A stretch of 64,000 nucleotides of DNA, taken from contig NC_051120.1 of assembly GCF_014839805.1 (NCBI RefSeq), positions 2,108,001 through 2,172,000 on the forward strand, in the 5' to 3' direction. The position numbers and the translations under genes were made by a program. This document shows positions 35,656 through 49,540 of the stretch, one piece after another (the first letter of the stretch is position 1; each line of letters begins with the position of its first letter). Origin of the DNA: Manduca sexta (taxonomy: Eukaryota; Arthropoda; Insecta; Lepidoptera; Sphingidae). The notes under the pieces are model-generated. The model was given only the letters and a program-made list of their open reading frames with translations, made no database searches and was not told where the DNA came from.

Positions 35656-38395
35656 TTGAAACTTAACCTAAATTCTGACAAATAATTACAAAGTCAGACC
35701 GCAATCGTAACCCCATTAATCTTGACAATTATCATCACATGTAACTCTATATGTACTATAATTAAAGGTAACCTTTGAAGTAAACATGGGTTGCAAATGT
35801 TATCTAATGAAATATGGTCCTACAGATATAAGAAATTAAATTGAACTTTAGCTGATAACGTCATGGCTTTATGGTTTAAAATAATTTTAATTGCTAGAAC
35901 TGTAAGGTAGCGATGGTCTAGTAGTGGAATGGCGAGACGACGATCGCAGGTTCAAAACCTAAGGCAATATGGTCAGTTTTTGAATCTACGGTTATATTAT
36001 ATTAATCATCACTCTCTTCAGTGCCAGATTTATATTTTTTATGAGTGTAGGCCGTTTTATTTCCGTCGTTCTCTGTAGGTAGGTTTATGCATATGTATAT
36101 TTCTAAAATACTTAATACTTAATAATTTTCCATTTGTTTGTATTATGAAAGTCACTACAGGTAAATAAACGTATTATTAATTAAATCGAGTGAGCGTCTT
36201 CTGAAATCTGCCGCTCCTAAGAGGCTGCCGCCCATAGGCCGCGGTCTATACGGCCTATTTACAAATTCAGGACTGACTCTCTTTAATAGTTATTGATAAC
36301 CTACGATATATCAATATGTCTGAGACATAAAAAGACTGTCATCATCTTCTTCGCTCATTCTCACTTTTCTCTCTTACAAAAATTTAAAATCAATTTATAA
36401 CTTACTTTCTATTAATGTATTTTAAACTGAATATCGCAGGCTTGAGATTTTCTCATACTTATGACCTATAGACGTTTGTTGCTTCTTTGTAAAGTTTTCT
36501 GTTAAACTGTGAAGTGTTGTTGGTTACATGTTTATTAATGCAGTACATGTGTAATTTTACCCTTTACTTATTTAATGTGTAACTGTTTAACTGCCCCAAG
36601 CAAACGTGTCTTATCACATCCTCTAACAACTCTAAACATATAAGCAACCCTCTAAACCAATAGCGAGTACCCAGCATCCCTGATCGTTACGCGAGATGTG
36701 ATTTGTCGCCGCAAGCCACGCCCATCAAGTACGCAGCACTTGTTTTGTTACATCCTGAGGAAATGGGAGATTATTGGACTCCTTAAGGGACTAAGATTTG
36801 TAAAAATCTAGTTTGTTTTGTGAAGTAAGCAAGCTTAAAAAATACGAATTAAATAACCTGTTGAAGGCGGTTAAAAAGGATGAAAGAAAAGAAAGAAAAT
36901 TTTATTATTGCACACAAACAGTATAACATGCACATAGTAACAAAAATAGAATAAAAACATACAATTATAGGATAAGATCTAAGTTAATTTTGTAGAAATA
37001 TAGTTCATATTTTAATTTGTATTTTTTTAAATTCTATAAAGTCTTTTACATTGCTTTACTAAGTAAATGCCCATATTTGTCTTAACCTCTGCTAACATTG
37101 TGCCCAATTTTTTAATTGTACCAACATTTATTATTATTTGGATTTTTCTACTCAGTATCAGCCCGGAGTCTGGAATTTGTGCCCAATATGGCGATAGGCT
37201 CGGCCCCTATCACATCATGGGACGGAACATACTTGGCGAAAAGTGGGTGCCCTAGTTGCGCCTCTGCATACCCTTTCGGGGATAAATGCGTGATGTTATG
37301 TATATATGTACCAACATTTATGTTTCGATTTAAAGCATATTATAGTCAATGTAATTATTATCCATTATGAGACTTAAAATCTTATGTCTCCAGGAGGACG
37401 AGCGCAAAGTTTCACGCAGTACTTTGTCATTCAAAGTATTGTATGGCGCTGTTACAGTTTATGGCGGTCATGTCTTGCCATCAAGTAACCGGCTTAATTA
37501 TCAAATCATTCAGTTGTACTGGCAAAATAATTTATACTAATCATAATCCTTATTTGCTTCGTCATAGTCGGATAAAAATACAGTCCTTTGCATCAAAGTA
37601 CCTATTACATAACGCCTTTACAGTTGAATTGAGTAAAAAACTTGTTCCAACTACATTTGTAGCTAGGAACATGTTTCCTCCAAATTTTTTGTCTCCTAAA
37701 TATTCTGATTTCAGCAACTTTCGTAACGATATTACAGTTTACGTTAACTACAAATGTTTTTATCAACGCGTTCATCATTGTATTAATTAGAAATCATTGA
37801 ATAACTTTAGTTAGACGATCCAAGTACTTTGTTAGTTTAAATTATTTCTTCAGATAGTAACAGCTGACCATGAGCGCCGGGAGGGGGGTGCAAGAGGGTG
37901 CACGTGCACCCCCCTGTCCATAAGAAATCACAATACAAATAACTGAATACAATAGGAACTATCGACCGCAGAGATTTTATTGTGGTTTAGCATATACAAA
38001 TACCGTTTATTAAAAAAATACGTTATGTAGTACCTACTGTAGTTGTAGATTCAATTTGCACCTCCCTAAAAATAGTCATGGCGGCACTTATGCAGCTGAC
38101 GGTGTGTATATAGTCCAACCAGGACAACTGAATGTACTGTCCGCGATATGACCGCCCATTGTGTAACCATGTCTTCTATTTGTTTTCTTCTACGTTTTTC
38201 TGTTTTACTGGTTGTGCAATAAAGATTTCTATTATTATGGTCAATTCTCTTTATTTTAAAGGTTTTTACATATATATTTTTAAAAACATAATAAAATTTA
38301 TGACCCTCCGATGGCGAAGCTCAAGACCCAGGCCACCGGCGGTTAGGGATTCAAAGATTATTATTATTGTTAAATTAAATGTTTGTTTGTTACAG

Positions 38396-38490
38396 TGGTC
38401 ATGCACAAAGATAAGGAGGACATCCACGGACATCGGCGGGAGCATTCCCCGTACGACCACGCGATGCCCGACGGAGAAATGTTCCTGCAG
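38396..38490 (+). CDS. ss: spineless linker exon, C3 copy (intact)
   Basis: 95-bp exon identical to 9721-9815 with intact acceptor ttacag and donor gttagt. It encodes the charged linker ending DGEMFLQ. On this contig it lies about 2.8 kb upstream of an undamaged first PAS-A exon, so it belongs to the best complete haplotype of the gene. Confidence 0.88.
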
Positions 38491-41279
38491 GTTAGTATTC
38501 ACTAAAATACATTAATTCACGCTTGTCTACGAAGGGTATTCGTTAATGTATCGTTTTTTTATTGCTATGTTACGAGCTTGTCGTTCGGCTGATGGTAAGC
38601 GATACTGCCCATAGGCAGCAGAAACACCATCCAACACCTTACAAAGTATTGTTTGGTATTTCATTGTGCTCGTCATCCTAAGACAGGAGTCGAACTTGCT
38701 GTTCGACAAGGCATTTATATCCAAGACCTCAGGCTGCAACAAATTCTAATGAATTCTTCGTTAATTTATTATGTATTTTCCTTTCTCGTGCATGAATTTA
38801 AGAAGGATCGGCTTTGTTATTTAACAATAATGCTATCTAAATGCACACTATAAAATAATTTATACTAATATATAAAGGTGAATAGTTTGTCTCAATGCGG
38901 TAATGTCAGAAAGTACTAAACCGATGATGATTTTTTTTTCACTAATAGTAGCGCGTAACTCCTTAGTGCTATAGACTAATACTTCTCTCCTGAAAATATA
39001 AAACTGGACTTTTAACCCGAAAAAACTTAGTTACACGGGCAGAGTCGCAAGCAAACCCTATTTTTTTATATAAAAGTTTCACGGCCACGAGAATACCTTT
39101 TTTTAATCATTTTGTAACTTTTAAATGAAAGAAATTACTACTAACTCTTAAAACTTCAAGTCATGTTAATGTAATTTGAAGGTTTGTATCATTGCTCTGT
39201 TTAAAACGAGACACTTACTAAGTGAGCAACTTGCTCGTCTCGTTATTATTATAAAAAAGAGATAAAACTAGTCTCTGAAGCCGTCAATGATCACTTTAAA
39301 AACAGCAGTGATGATAATTAAAAAATACAGTTACGTTAACAAGCGTTCCTATTATTAAAAAGGTTATTTTGTTTGTAATTAATTTGGAAATGATCAAGTC
39401 TAAAATACCAAATGTCATTTATGCACTGTATTTAATTTTGTAAGCACCGTATTTAAACAATGGAGGTGCTCACGGAATAAAAATATACATCAATATATAT
39501 GTACTACGTACTAGATTTGACGTTCCGAACATTCACTGTGTTCAACTGAATTGAACTGTGATCCATTCAAACTGATTTTAGTATGATGTCAATATAGCTT
39601 GTGGGTGTGTACGGAGTGCGCTCATAATATAAAAACGCTAGTCTAAGTGCAACTTGGATGTGAATAAAAAATATTTGTGAAATAAGTAAAATTATATGTT
39701 ATTTAAGTGAATAAATAGATTATGACAGTGACATTTTGGTTGCCATTTTAGTTCACATTTTGAACAAATAGTTTATAATATGGACGTTCGTGTCTATAGA
39801 ATATACGTCAATGAAACTATATAAATATTTATTATCTATAAAAGTTAAATACCAATGTATAAATTCACTCATATTTTAAATTATTTGCCAATAAGAATAT
39901 AATAAAAACAAATTCGTTTTTTTAAATCGTATAACAGTTAAAAAAGTATTAAGCGATGTTCAAACTGCAGTGAGTGTAAAAGATAGCAAAAACACATTTT
40001 CGCATGAATAATAATAGTATGGATGTACAGTTAAACGATGAATATATGAATTGTCCGCGTATAAATCAATAGCAACTAGCCAAGCCATAAATAAATGCCT
40101 TCTGACTGTACTCGAATGCGTTTTTGAATTGCCGGTTTCCAATGTTCCGTACGATAACCTACAAAAATAAAATTGTGAAATCAAGATTTTCTTATCTTTT
40201 TCTGACAAACGTCATATTGATAAAATGACATTTTTTATTGAATAAACAATATTTAGATCAACGAAAAATCCCTTTACAATTTATATAAACTCTATAACAA
40301 TAAGAAAATTGTGATAATATGACTCCTTATTATAATAAAGTTTTACATCGGCATAACATATTTAATGTAATCTGTCTCAAAAAATCTTTGCATGTTTTCT
40401 AACTCATAAAAATACCCTCATTCATCCGTCAATGAACCCTGAACGTCTCAAACAATGTACAACTGCTCCAAAACAATATATCAGCGGCAAAGTAACTCGT
40501 TACCTTGTCACCGAAGGGAGCCTTAGTTGCGTCCATATTGAGAAAAAAAAGCCTTTATTTTAATTGCATACATGTAATAAACATAATTATATTGGTTTAT
40601 AATTTTTATGACTTTTTTATTTTAGACCCGTTTTTATTAACGTTACATAATGGATAGGCGCACTAAAATATTGGCTACAAATGTAGGTATTTCGTGTTTT
40701 TTTTGTTCAATTTAAAAATGTTGATAGCTCGCGTAGTGTTTTTGTGACGTTTATGAGTTATTTGACAGAAGATATTATTTCACTGACTTACTATTACAAG
40801 GTCCTATGTTATTTTTACTTATGTTGCAAAAATTAAATTAAAAATGTTCATGGTAAAAATTAGAAAAGGCATTCATGATGGAACCGTGTTCTCCATCTTT
40901 ATTTATCTTTCGGGATTATTGGAAATTTTAATACAGAAAGAATTTATAATTCATAAAAATCGTGTGATATAATAAATTCAATTTGCATATCAAAAATAAC
41001 ATAGAACCTTGTAATAGTGAGCCAGCAATATTATATACATATTATCCCTGTATACAATAAAACTTATGTTTAATTCATCTATTACGACATGTATTTTGAT
41101 TCATATAAAAAAAATAACAAAAAACAAACATAAAATAATTTAACATAGCAGCTATATACAGATTACCAATTTTGGAATCAGCTAGCCTATCGCCATATCC
41201 AATCCCAGACTCTGGGAATATATTGCGCAGAAAATCTCAAGTCATCATCTTGTAATAAGCAGTTGTCCTTGTGTTCCAG

Positions 41280-41369
41280 GCACTCAACGGTTTCCTGATG
41301 ATCCTCACGTGCGAGGGTGAAGTGTTCTTCGCCACGCACTCCATCGAGAGCTACTTAGGCTTCCATCAG
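41280..41369 (+). CDS. ss: spineless PAS-A exon 1, C3 copy (intact)
   Basis: 90 bases, 30 codons, phase 0 at both ends, between gtgttccag and gtaagt. Reads ALNGFLMILTCEGEVFFATH followed by SIESYLGFHQ, the start of the PAS-A beta-sheet core. The 'TIESYLGF.QSD' class motif is typical of AhR/Spineless PAS-A. It continues without a break into SDIVHQ of the next exon. Confidence 0.93.
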
Positions 41370-43971
41370 GTAAGTAAGACTTCTTATATTCACAACTGGT
41401 CTACGGATCTTCGTGTCTCAGTTCAAAACGTTCCAACACTTACCAGTCAAGTCAATAATGTTAAATTATTAGTGCACATAATATCAACTACCAGTATACG
41501 TATACCTACGTTTTTAGTCAATAATGTTAGATTATTAGCGCACATAATATCTACTACCAGTATACGTATACCTCCCTATTATTTCGGATATATTTTTTAA
41601 CTATTAGTATAAGTACCTTGGTTGGTGGTAGGATATATTTTATATTCGGAGCGACCACCGTACACAAGTTGTTAAAAGTCGCCATAGTGGCTCACGTGTG
41701 TCGTGTTTCAAGATCAGCCTATGTCTATCCAGTACCAACAGGCCGGCATAATTGTGTCGACTGCCGAAGGGTAATCATCTTTCGTCAGTCGACATTCTAT
41801 TGGACCCCACTGTACTTACCAACAGGTGCAGTGCACATTTTGCCCATATAAAAAAAATATGATTTATTTCTAACTTTACCAATAAGTTCCAAATCATAAG
41901 ACTCCCTTTATGTCGACTTAATATTGATATTCCGCAACATAATAATACCTACAATACAATATATATAACACTTCGTACATAAACACAAACAAAGAACACT
42001 AACGAACCACGCACTAATCTATTCCATCGACCACAAAAATGGCGACAGTTTTTCTCGTATAAAAACAACATTAAACTTATTAATTGCCGAGCAGAGCCAA
42101 GATACGATCGGCATAGATGTATTTTAATTACAATAATAAAGAACTATAAAAATAATAATTAAATTGTGTTAAGAGTTGGAAATGCTTTGTTTTATGCTAT
42201 GTTATCGGTGGTGGTGGTTATCGCAGCCCATTTTCGGTGGCATTATTTTGGGGTTCTGTGAACTATTCAAATTGGGAAATGATATACTCAAAAATCGTTC
42301 TTTGATTTTGAACAGAAAAATTATCGAAGGTTGTTAAGTGTTTAGCATTAATGTCAAAACGACGGGTCCTTCGTATACTAACAAGTGCAAAAACACAACT
42401 TTACAGGAGAGTGATTTAAACATTCTAAACTTTGTAAATATTATAGTTCAACAGAAATCTTTGAATTTTTGAAATACTGAAGTATAACATTTCAAAATTA
42501 AACACAAAAAAGAAAATGCAGCCAGTCATATAAACTTAACATAACCTCAAAATAAATTTTACTCTTAAAATATATCACCGTTTTCTTCCAGTTATATCAG
42601 CATTGATAATAAACACATTTAATTTCGAAAACAGAATATTCTAAAATAAAAACCTCCAACTTTTGCCTCATTCGTTTATCACCTCTGAAATATTTATTTA
42701 TACTTTTCATTTTATTTAAACAATTAAATTTAATCAGCTTTATAGCCACGGAATCGTAACATTAAAGTACGCTCGTTACTGCGCGGCAAATAAAGTCCCC
42801 AATGAGTTATTGCTATCAGGTGAAACCCCAATTTCGCCTCAATTCCTCCCTATGCTATAAAACTTTCAGTCAGTATAAATATTTCGAACCCCCGCGCTTT
42901 TGGTCACCTTAACGCCAAAGATTAAAAGTTTAGAGTGTATAGATTAGATTATACTCGGATGTGGAATATATATAATAATAATATCAGCCCTGTATTATAT
43001 ACTTGCTCACTGCTGAGCACGGGCCTCCTCTACTACTGAGAGGGATTAGGCATTTGTCCACCACACTGGCCTAGTGCGGATTAGTAGACTTCACTCACCT
43101 TCGGAATTCCTATCGAAAACTTCTTAGATGTGCAGGTTTCCTCACGATATTTTCCTTCACCGTTAAAGCGAACGATAAATTCACAAAGCATACACACATG
43201 ATTGAATGTGGAATATATATTAAACAATAATACCTACTTGTCACCCGCCTACTTCCTCCTTCCTAATCCCCATTTCACCTATTCCAAGGTTTTTGAGGTG
43301 AAGATTTGAGTAGACTTGAGACCTCACAGAGTTATAACGAATATATTTTCATTTCGCAATGAAAGCGCATTTTGGTTTGATTTGACAAGCCTGCTATATG
43401 CCTCCGAATGCAATCAAAATAACCAACTTATTCTATACGAGTCAATTTTAAAATTAAGCATCACTTTGTAAATACAATGTCTCAATTTAGGGTAATGAGC
43501 GCACGCATGCGCCGAAGCCCATCATCACCTCAAATGACATAAGTCGCAATATGTGACGGATTTTGATAGCTGACTTTTGTTTATGTAACAGCGCCGACTT
43601 AGTTGAGATCAAGCTCTTAAGTAACATCTTAAGCTTGATTTATTAAATAGTTCAATACATTATATCTACTTGAAATTTTACTCAGTGAGATTGATTTATT
43701 AGTGGGGTCCTAGATCTCTTGTCTCTTAATAATAATATAATAATATCAGCCCTGTATTATATACTTGCCCACTGCTGAGCACGGGCCTCCTCTACTACTG
43801 AGGAATTAGGTCTTAGTCCACCACGCTGGCCTAGTGCCGGTTTGGTAGACTTCTTGTCTCTTAAAGGATACATTATATTAGGCACTAATAACTCGATGAA
43901 GTCTATGACCTCCAAAAAACAATACACTCAGAGGGGTAGGTTTGTATCAAATCGATTAGAAAAGCATTAAA

Positions 43972-44213
43972 GTCACCGATGCTTAGCGTACGAAGCCACG
44001 TGCCTGCAATTTGATTGCAACTATAAACAACAATGGCATCGATTAAACGGAAAACATTTACATTGTCAGGGGTTTAGGTGGATTTATAGTTTAAATATTA
44101 GGTAGAATCGTTGATATTTTAAGTTGGTAAAGGTTTTTTTTACAAACAAATACGGTAGGTAAGTTACTTATGTTTTTTGTCAAGGATAAAGTACATTTAT
44201 ATAATTATATTAA
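43972..44213. repeat. Block of about 241 bp present in C3, absent in C2
   Basis: C2 reads gcattaaaagccctatat at about 28230; C3 has about 241 bases between attaa and attaagccctatat. The site is bounded by TTAA on both sides, which is compatible with a TTAA-targeting insertion, but no terminal inverted repeat is visible. Confidence 0.6.
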
Positions 44214-47200
44214 GCCCTATATAACAAAAAAATTGGTTGTATACTGTTCCAAACTCGACCGTCGTATTAACGAAGTATTCATAATTTTTGTAGTGAAACT
44301 TCTTTGAATCATTGTGATGTGAAACTTGATGAAACGAAAATACGTCACGATAAAGAAACAAACATATAAATGTATAGGATTAAGTCGACGAGAGATGGAG
44401 ATAGAACAATTTACACAGTATTTTATATTCGGTCTCATCTTTGTACCACGCTTTTTATTTTTCTGCACTTCTCTATATGAACTTTACTTATACCAAATCT
44501 CACACTCCTGCGCACAGTGCTTAAATGAGAGTACAATGTACTTGACCTCATAATACGCATACAGATAAAACAAGACTCTGTCAAAGCGAATTATAAGACA
44601 GCTGAGAAATTATTGCAGTGTGAAGGTTTAGTTAGAGACGAACGAAGTGTTAGGATCGGGCTAAGATTCCAATTGCACGCAAAAAGTATGTTTTTGAAAT
44701 GAATAATCTCACAAACAGTGCTTATGGTAGGAATCGAACTCAGAACTACAGCGCGTAGGTCCAACATTGTTTGATTCTAACGTTTAAATATGACAATGAT
44801 TTTTGTACTCTCAGATACCTGATGTTTTTGACACTGTAAAAAATACTATAATAAAATATATTAAAAACAGACAAATACAACTTAAAAACAAAGTCAGCCA
44901 CTTTTACAGCAAAAAAACTAAAAAAACACGTCAAAAATATTTTAAAAAGTATTACTTTAATAATCATTTTAAAAAAATACATTTAACGTCCCATTTAAAA
45001 CAACAATTAAATTCTAAATACGGCTATAATCGGCTTCCATTACGCGATGCAGATCGCCCGGTGCCCACCAGGTGTCTATCGATCCCGCTACCCCACGAGG
45101 GGCTGAGCTCACAATTAGGCATATATGACTCACGTACCAACGGGAATATTAAATAGATATTCATAAAAAAATATGAAGTTCGAAAATCAAATGGGTATTA
45201 AAATAGAAATGTCTCAGGATGGCGAGCGCAGTGGAATACTAAACAATAATTTGTAATTCAAAGTGTAGGATAGTGTTCCTACTGTTTATGGGCGGTTATG
45301 TCGCTTACCATCAGGCGAGCGGCAAGCTTGTCTCGTCATTCAAAGAAATAAATAAAAAAATAATGTAGGTAATGAGTGCCTCGGTGGCTTAGTTATACCC
45401 ACACGGCACGAGTACGAATATCGCGCTGAGGTCTTGGGTTCGAATCACTTGCACACTATATCTCCTGCGGACCTGGTTAATCTCCATTGACATTAGCCGC
45501 CGTGGCCGGAATTCGGCTAGAAGGGATTTACTCGGTATTGCTCGAGGCTTTGCTCTTTTGAAAGGCCTTTCCCGCTAAAAAAAGGCCCTAAACACTGTAG
45601 CGATTAACAGCGTTACGTCTATGATGCCATCTCTTTAAAATATCCCATAATGTTCCATGGGAACAAACTACCGGGATAAAAGTAGCCTGTGTGTTAATCC
45701 AGGTTTATCCGTGTGTTAAATTTCACCTAAATTCCAACTGTTTCTGTGTTTACTTCTAATAAACATTCAAACATTTTGACAAACTTTCACATTTTTACTA
45801 TTATTAAGATACGGTAAATGAAATATCAGAAATAAATATAAAGATTTATTACCTACCAAATGAAGGTAATCAGTTTAATATTATAATACAAGTAACAGTA
45901 AATACTGATGGCTGGCCTCCTAACTGCGTAAAAATAGGACCCATACTCTAAAACACCGAATTTTCCCGCAAATCATCTATTAACATTTTTCGGTAAAATA
46001 AATTTGAGTGACAACCCTAACAATTTGGCAAATGAGGGCTGTCGCGTTCCTGGCAATTAGAAGTTTGGGTTATGAGACATGAGTCATTTGCGAAATTTTA
46101 ATTGTCTTTACAATGTTTAAAATTGGGGGAACCGCGTTTAATTATTAAAATATACTGATTGACTCATTTATTAACGAAACAATGTCAGAATAAATAAAAA
46201 ATTAATTAACAACCATAACAGTAAAAGGGGTTATTATTTACTGAGTTGGTATGTCGAGTAGGTTTTCTTTCTTTCTATCTACCACTTTACCTATTTGTGA
46301 TGGAAAGTAACAGAGTTCAATGTGCTATTTCATCAGAAGGACATTGTAGCCTTTTTAAAAACATGACATTATGAAATTTACAATCTGATATCTCAATATA
46401 TAATAATATCAACCCTGTATACTGTGCCATTGCCGGGCACGGGCCTCCTCTACTACTGAGAGGGGTTTAGGCCTTAGACTATGACGCTGGCGCAGTACGG
46501 ACAGACTTCACATACTTTCGAAATTCTAATAGAGAACTTCCTAGGTATGCAGGTTTCCTCATGATGTTTTCTTTCACCGTTAAAGCAAGCGATATCTCAA
46601 AAATCAACATGACATTAGTGAAGTAATTGACTAATAAAATGTCTAGTTAATATCACTAAGGTTTTTTGACAAATATAGTACTTACCTAAATAAAATACTT
46701 TATTTGACACGTAAGCGAACAAAGTTGCATTTATGATACGTCAAAACAATATATAAGAATACTCACTATTATTGCTAAATTACATGTAAGTCAATTATAT
46801 AACTATAGTCCTTTTAATGTTTGCCATCATGCGTGCAATCTCATCATTATTAATCCAAAAAAAACCGTAAGTAATAAAATCAAACTTTAAAACTAAGTAT
46901 AAAAATATTACAATATTATTCGAATAGCCCAACCATTATCAAAGGCTGCATAATTACACGAAGTATTTAAAAAACAAATTTTCCTATAAAACGCTGTACC
47001 CATCAATCAGACGTTCCGAGTAACATAGGTGCCAGGCAACAGTCACCCCTCGCCGAAACAAAAACCAATTACACAACAAATCATCTTCTGACGTTTATGC
47101 CATCGCAATATGTTTTGGTTCACTGTGCCACCCCTATATTAGGGTTGTGCGGTTATCGAGTTTGTGGATTACGTCATTATTTATATAAAGCTGGTAGACT

Positions 47201-47620
47201 TTGCATAAAGTTTTTTTTTTATTGCTGCCCAAGGCAGACGCGCTAACAGCCCACCTGATGGTAAATGGTTACCGTTGCCTATGAAACCAATTTTAATTAT
47301 CAAGTAAATAAAATGCCCAACTTGCTCAGTTTCTCGCGTGGTTGAACTAGATTATGAATTTAAGGCAGTCCATGACAAAGATGAATGTAAAAATATTTGT
47401 AAAATAACAATAATTTTAGACATTATTATTTGAAAAAAAAATCAATTTAAATTCATGATATTTTTGACACTTTTTTGGTACTAAGCATAGAACTATAAAT
47501 GGAATGTATACATCTAAAGATACTGTGAATCCTTGCAAAAAAAGTCTCGGCTACACCTTCATCACATACAATTATCTATAAAAAAACTAATTATACTTAT
47601 ATATCTTATCGATAAAACTC

Positions 47621-47860
47621 TTATTTCCCGTCCGTATTTCGCCTCCCTACTTTCCATTTAAATTTGTAAGTAGGGTCCCGAAAGTTGTACATCGCACCAT
47701 TGATTATCAATTTGTTTTGTGCTTGCGTTTCTGCATTATCAACACTGTTTACACGGCTTTTTATTTTGTTATGCTTGGAATCATTAATATTATCAATTTT
47801 GGACTCTATTCTTGTATCATTAAGGTTGTTATAAGTTTTTTTAGCGTTCGAAATGAACAC
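47621..47860 (-). CDS. Unrecognised minus-strand open frame, C3 copy
   Basis: Same frame as 31630-31869, one amino-acid difference, no indel. On this contig an additional minus-strand frame is open between about 48015 and 48235 (ILKPRIKIYQFNRLTKF segment), separated from it by stops. It is given as a possible decayed coding region only. Confidence 0.18.
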   Translation of the reverse strand: MFISNAKKTYNNLNDTRIESKIDNINDSKHNKIKSRVNSVDNAETQAQNKLIINGAMYNFRDPTYKFKWKVGRRNTDGK

Positions 47861-48722
47861 GTCAATCTTGGTTACAGATGATAGGTTAATGAACGGGGTC
47901 TAATCGATTTTAGGGTCTCTCTGTGGTTTATTGATTTACGATTCGTTTGTGACTTGCTCTTTTTCTTTGGCTTTTTCTTGTTTAATTGAATGTGGTTAGA
48001 TGATTATTAATGGGGCTTTAATGAGTTATATGTCTTCATTAAAACCTAGAACATTGTTAGGTTTAAATTTTGTTAATCTATTAAATTGGTATATCTTTAT
48101 TCTTGGCTTCAAAATCCTGGATATTGTCTCTATACGAAAAATAGAAATTGTTTGTATTTTTTCATTTCTTATAATAGCTTTTCTAAAATGTAGATGTATC
48201 TTGTATAATATAAACGATCCATATAAACGCTTCTTGGCATTTAAATAAATATCTAAAACCTAAAATTTTCACATTGGTACCTACGTTCTTAGTAATAATT
48301 TTATTACATTTAAGATAAACCAATAAATAGCGACCTGCAAATTATTTATGTATGTTCATAATAGTTTCAATAGTTTGATCTGGAAATCTTTGGGGGAGGC
48401 TCATGTTTAGCAGTGGACATGCTGCGGCTGATGATGATGATGAAAATAACAGTTTCTAAGATCGCGAACAAAAACCTTTCTAATGTAATATCCCAAGTGG
48501 ACAATTGATATTTCCAACTCCTCCCTATCTTTCTATTTCATTAATTTCATTGCGGGATAATAACATATTAGTTTTCCCTGAGACTCGCCGAGCTTCACTG
48601 CTCAGTGTCATATAATGCGTGCCACTGCTGATCCTGGCTTACAGGAGTTGTAGTGGTGGGTGTGAGGACGGGAAAGTCTCTATTGTAATATCCCACATTC
48701 AATCCAACTCTATATCTTCCAG

Positions 48723-48932
48723 TCAGACATCGTCCATCAGTCAGTATACGAGCTGGTGCATTCTGAAGATCGCGAGGAGTTGCAGCGCCAGATCCTGTGG
48801 AACTCGTTCCTGCCGCCTGAAGTCAGTAACCTGAGCCTGCAGGATGTCCTGCGGCCGGAGCGAGCGCACCTACTGGAGCGGAGCTTCACTGTTAGGTTTA
48901 GATGCTTGCTGGATAACACTTCAGGGTTTTTG
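48723..48932 (+). CDS. ss: spineless PAS-A exon 2, C3 copy
   Basis: 210 bases with the same protein sequence as the C2 copy and only silent differences. Acceptor ttccag, donor gtaagt. Together with 41280-41369 it supplies most of PAS-A, the dimerisation surface used with Tango/ARNT. The intron to the next exon is 420 bp. Confidence 0.95.
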
Positions 48933-49352
48933 GTAAGTTCTTAGTAAAAATGTCTTCCTTGAAGAGTTGATGATATTAGATAATCCAAATATCATTAAAA
49001 ACTACGCTTAATTCTTTCTGCAATATAATTGAACAAATTTGTTTGACTAACAATATTTAAATGGGATAAGAACAAAAAAATTCTAGTGAAAACAGTCAGG
49101 AAAAGGCAAATGAGAAATAAAGAAACAATTTATATAAGCCGGCTATAAATTGCTATAGCTAAAATTTTAGTATAGCCACATGTTGATTGAAGTCCAGAAA
49201 GAAGACTCACCAAATTTATACTAATTATATGACTCATTTACATTATATAATTGTCTACTTCACAATATTAAATCATATAGTATTCTAAGTATAACTGTCA
49301 GAACTCTCGAAACTTCTACCATTCCTGTATAATAAACCCAGCCTTTCCCCAG

Positions 49353-49540
49353 CGACTTGACATCCGAGGCCGCATCAAAATCCTCCACGGGCAGAATAAG
49401 AAGACCGAGGAACCTCCCTTAGCGTTGTTCGCGATCTGCGCGCCCTTCGGACCTCCGAGCCTCCTCGAAATCCCTCAGAAGGAGGTCATGTTCAAGAGCA
49501 AACACAAACTCGATCTCTCTCTAGTCTCCATGGACCAAAG
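49353..49540 (+). CDS. ss: spineless PAS-A end / PAS-B start exon, C3 copy (intact)
   Basis: 188 bases, starting in phase 0 and ending with two bases of a codon. Reads [36 protein letters not shown] and then [18 protein letters not shown], ending SLVSMDQ-R. These match the end of PAS-A (the LALFAI.TP strand) and the beginning of PAS-B (the FKSKHKLDF type segment) in AhR/Spineless. Acceptor cccccag-type, donor gtaagg. Confidence 0.95.

Noticed and set aside
899..42890. Genuine tandem triplication of spineless
   Set aside because: Exon order restarts exactly at 500-N gaps, contig ends match internal points of the next contig, and exon differences are silent or look like 1-2 bp consensus errors.
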